Positions 60,953-64,000 of a stretch of 64,000 nt of DNA are shown piece after piece; positions within the stretch are counted from its first letter, which is position 1, and every line of letters starts with the position of its first letter. The stretch comes from Ifrita kowaldi (taxonomy: Eukaryota > Chordata > Aves > Passeriformes > Cinclosomatidae), in the NCBI GenBank assembly GCA_013398055.1, contig VZRS01014892.1:225365-289364 (forward strand), written 5' to 3'. The position numbers were made by a program, and so were the translations under genes. The notes below the pieces were generated by a model, which made no database searches, was not told where the DNA came from, and saw only the letters and a program-made list of their open reading frames with translations.

Positions 60953-63900
60953 CTGTAATGTAAAAAAATCCCATGTCTTAGGTACAGGCTGAGCAAAAAC
61001 TATCTGAAGATTGAGAATAAGCTGTCTTTGCTTCTGAATATTAGATTGTCCCCACTGAATTTCTGCTTACTGCTTCAGACAGTTGATAACAGCCAAATGA
61101 TTAGCTGTTTATCCAGGTGTTGAGTCTTCCACATTGAGGAGTCACTTTCACAGTATACAGTTTATTTACCATAAATGCCATCGATATGTTATTTTTAGTT
61201 CCTAATAAAACCAAGAGTTTAAAACTAGCTAATTAGCAAGTCCTGCAAGAACTGAAATTTTTGAACTGAAGTGTGGATTTCTTGTGAATGATAAGGCATG
61301 TTCTAGATATGTGTAATATCTACGTGTAATAAACTTTACAAAGCTTTAAAAACAAAAGATCAGTGTGCTCTAAATGTAATGTTTTTCATGGAGTATAAAA
61401 ATAGTCTGCTCTTAAATCAATCAAAGCTGTAGTTTTTTGATTTATACAGCAGATGTGTCTCCATATATTCACAGGCAGACAGACAGACACATGTATACAT
61501 AAACATGAGCACACACATCATCTTTTGGGCACACACAAGTTAGAACAAATGAACAAAAGTCCTCCAGAAGTCATGGACAACCCAAGACACAGAAACACTG
61601 TTGCAAAAGGCATCAATATCCTTCACCCAATAGAATTATTCCTGGGAGTTTTGTTGTACTTTCTATACCGAAAATGTGGCTACAGCCTCACCTGGTCCAC
61701 GGTTAATACAGCTGCAGCTTATCCAGGGTAGTTCACCAGGGGAGGTGCGTTGGTTGAAAGACATGCTTTACATTGCATATGTGCCTTTACACTGCATATG
61801 TGTTCCTTTTCTGGCCCAAATCCCACAGAGGAATGCAGCAGATAGGATGAGGAAAATCAGAAGCCCAAAGTCCTAAGCAGGACTTTGCCCTTTGGCAAGA
61901 AGGAAATGGAGCTGGTGGAAAAAAAGGTCAGCCAGGTGACCAAACAAATCTTCCCTTGCATTGACCAGTAAAGGGGAGCCTTGGTTTTGAATTTGCAAAG
62001 TGATTGGCAATGGTAGTTCAAGGAACCAGCTCCTCTTCTGCAAAGAGGAGTTAATCAGGAAACCATCAGCGCGAGGAAATTGGATTTCAGAGGCAGCCCA
62101 AACATGCCGTGTGTGTCTTTTCAATGCCATGCTTGTCGCTGGAATGGAACATGACTTGTGCAAACTATGTGTAAAGGGAAAACATTTGCCACCAAAGGCA
62201 AGCTCCAAACCTCACCCAAAATAGAAACGTTTTTGACATGACAGACAAAGCTTTCTTGCTAGTTTTTGAGAGTGTGTATATATATAGACATAGTATCTAT
62301 GCACAAACTATTTTTGTCACTCCATGACCTATTTGATGTCAGGCAATTAGATTTTAGTAAGGCAGCAGACATAAAGCAATGCACACACAAATTATACTTT
62401 ATGAATTACTCAAGCTTTCACTGGCTTTAACTGTGCTGTGCATGAGAGGATGTCTAGGCAGATTTAAAGAGATTTCTGTGTGAATTAGGACTTCTGCACA
62501 GCAGAAAAGGTCTCATGCTCTTGTCCCATGCAGTCCAGCTCAACAGTCGGACCCACTGATGCTGGTGACGTACTTTACCTGGCTGAATTCAGCTTTGCTC
62601 ATGGCCTCCAATGTGTTAGTTGCCAAAACATTACCAGTGGCTATCTCCAGCCACAGTTTCTGAAGTTTGCTACTCCTTGTCCTGGCACTACCATCTGCTA
62701 CTGCTTCCTGCCACATTTAATGTGCTGGTAGAGGGATTTTTGTGTTCAACCGAGCTGATTACTGGCCAGAATTTTCATGACCTCATTCAGACTCACTGTG
62801 CTATAGAAATGTCCCCTCAGCAGAGGACTCTCAAGTCATCACTTGTACAAAGAAACAAAGTGAGCCAGGATTTACAGGTCTTGAGGGGCTAAATATTTCA
62901 CAATCTGTGCTTTGGCTTTTAAAGTCTCCATAGCACAGCTTAGTGGGTACCTGCTGGGCTAAATCCAGTGCAAAGCCTAGTGAAGGCTGACTGCTCTTTA
63001 GCAAATTGCTGCCTTTTCTTTTGAATGTGGACCAGCTGCACGAGGAACTATGTTGCTGTGTGTATCATATTCAGCTGTGGTCTTGAATCTGAAATCCTGA
63101 GTGACACTCAGTTGGAAAAAAACCCCAAAGTTTCTAAAGACCAAACTCTAGGGATGAAGACAGCCTTCTCTGCTCTAAACCTGTTTTAGATATGGCTCCA
63201 GCAAAAATAAATAAATAAAGCCTTTGACAAAGTGCTGCTTGGACAGCACTGGCACTGAAGACATTACGTTAACAGTCACTCCTCTCCTACTCCAGGAGGA
63301 CAGATAAAACCCAGGCTTTTTTTGACATGCTTTTACAGAGTCTTCATGCTGATGCTCACACAGGGACAAGCCAGTCCCTTCAGTACAACTGCTGTACACA
63401 AAAAGTAAGGTATTTTGTACAGCCTTTTGTTTTGGTCTTTGTTTATAGGAAACACTTAAGCTACAAAATCACATGGTTTCTTTCTCCCAGATTTTTTTTT
63501 TCTTTTAACCTATTAATAGCATGAATTTGAAACTGGAAAACATCAATGGGATTTTTTAAAAGACGTATTTAGAGACAGGAATGCTATGATCTACTAAAAA
63601 TCCTTCCTCTCGGGTGAAATGTCAGCATATTTTATCTAAAACAGGAAAACCGGAAGCTTTGATGTTTCTGGCTCTCCTTTTTGAGATGAAAATTGAGGCA
63701 TTTGTTAAATACTATACTGAGGAATTCAGACAAGAAGACTGAGAAATGGAAACATTTATAAATGCATTTTCTACACTGCAGGCAGTCCATTTGCCAAGCT
63801 GCTGAGGTTGTGTGTATTTATACACTCACTGCAGATACAATAGGCTAACAGGCAGGCATACACCTGGGGACACTGGTCACATATCTTGCTGCGCAGGAAG

Positions 63901-64000
63901 CATTTTCTCCCCGGCCAGAAAACTGGTGTAGGGGTGAAGCAGTGGGCAGGGGTAGGAGAATCTCTCACCTGCTTTAAGCAAGCATTTCCCGGGGAGGTGT
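60953..64000 (-). other. PALM2: PALM2 intron upstream of exon 3 (partial)
   Basis: I searched for the reverse complement of the expected upstream exons (human MAEAELHKERLQAIA and [20 protein letters not shown]) and saw no match, so this is read as intron continuing past the window edge. It contains short simple-sequence bits: an AGACAGACAGAC run near 61481 and TATATATA near 62277. I recognise no gene or named transposable element. Confidence 0.7.

Larger units (their letters stand above)
1..64000 (-). other. PALM2: PALM2 (paralemmin-2) gene span, both ends outside the window
   Basis: Five minus-strand coding exons match paralemmin-2 in order, and every junction keeps the reading frame (1119 nt, 372 codons plus stop). 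Paralemmins are lipid-anchored phosphoproteins on the cytoplasmic face of the plasma membrane, linked to membrane and process dynamics. From the human protein, which I recall as about 411 residues in its longer form, only some 42 N-terminal residues from two upstream exons are missing. I found nothing resembling those exons in 60953-64000, so they should lie further right. The 3' UTR runs off the left end. In birds this region is expected to be Z-linked, by synteny with human 9q31; that is inference. Exon names used here count from the first human coding exon. Confidence 0.93.

Noticed and set aside
60953..64000. PALM2 exons 1 and 2 within the window
   Set aside because: No sequence resembling the first 42 residues of paralemmin-2 was found on the minus strand.
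1..64000. CRISPR arrays, operons, prophage or bacterial systems
   Set aside because: No such structures are present; the window is vertebrate intronic and exonic DNA.

Overview
The window is vertebrate nuclear DNA, most likely from a bird. The only mobile elements I can name are CR1 LINEs, including one with the usual CR1 3' end (a GGTCCCTTCCAACC-like block, then ATTCTATG-like short repeats). I see no L1, Alu or tRNA-SINE sequence. Coding density is very low, and the coding sequence I recognise belongs to one gene with standard GT-AG introns.

That gene is PALM2 (paralemmin-2) on the minus strand. It runs from right to left across the whole window. Five coding exons are identified: 60822-60952, 16797-16911, 16162-16183 (a 22-nt microexon), 7839-7940, and the terminal exon whose coding part is 86-834. 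Their phases join without a break: 131+115+22+102+749 = 1119 nt, or 372 codons plus a stop. The protein has an N-terminal coiled coil (exons at 60.9 and 16.8 kb), a short linker, and a paralemmin C-terminal region ending in the CaaX box CIVM. The first two coding exons, about 42 residues in the human gene, should lie beyond the right edge. The 3' UTR leaves the window on the left. In mammals the AKAP2 exons lie downstream and read-through PALM2-AKAP2 transcripts skip the PALM2 terminal exon, so AKAP2 is expected beyond the left edge.

Everything else is intron. Layout from left to right: terminal exon (1-834); a 7.0-kb intron with a 2.4-kb CR1 that itself contains a nested CR1 3' end (about 3740-6121); exon 7839-7940; an 8.2-kb intron with a CR1 endonuclease/RT fragment (about 11340-13060); microexon 16162-16183; a 613-bp intron that opens with an A18 tract; exon 16797-16911; a 43.9-kb intron with several CR1 remnants (21.05, 26.0, 35.6, and about 42.8-45.1 kb), a T/G-rich low-complexity block (36.75-36.92 kb) and small tandem repeats; exon 60822-60952; and part of the next upstream intron (60953-64000).

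I found no second protein-coding gene, RNA gene, CRISPR array or bacterial-type feature. The many open frames of 60-200 codons have no recognisable homology and look like chance. The most interesting point is the microexon: skipping it would place a stop codon two codons into the next exon. I see no undescribed biological system.
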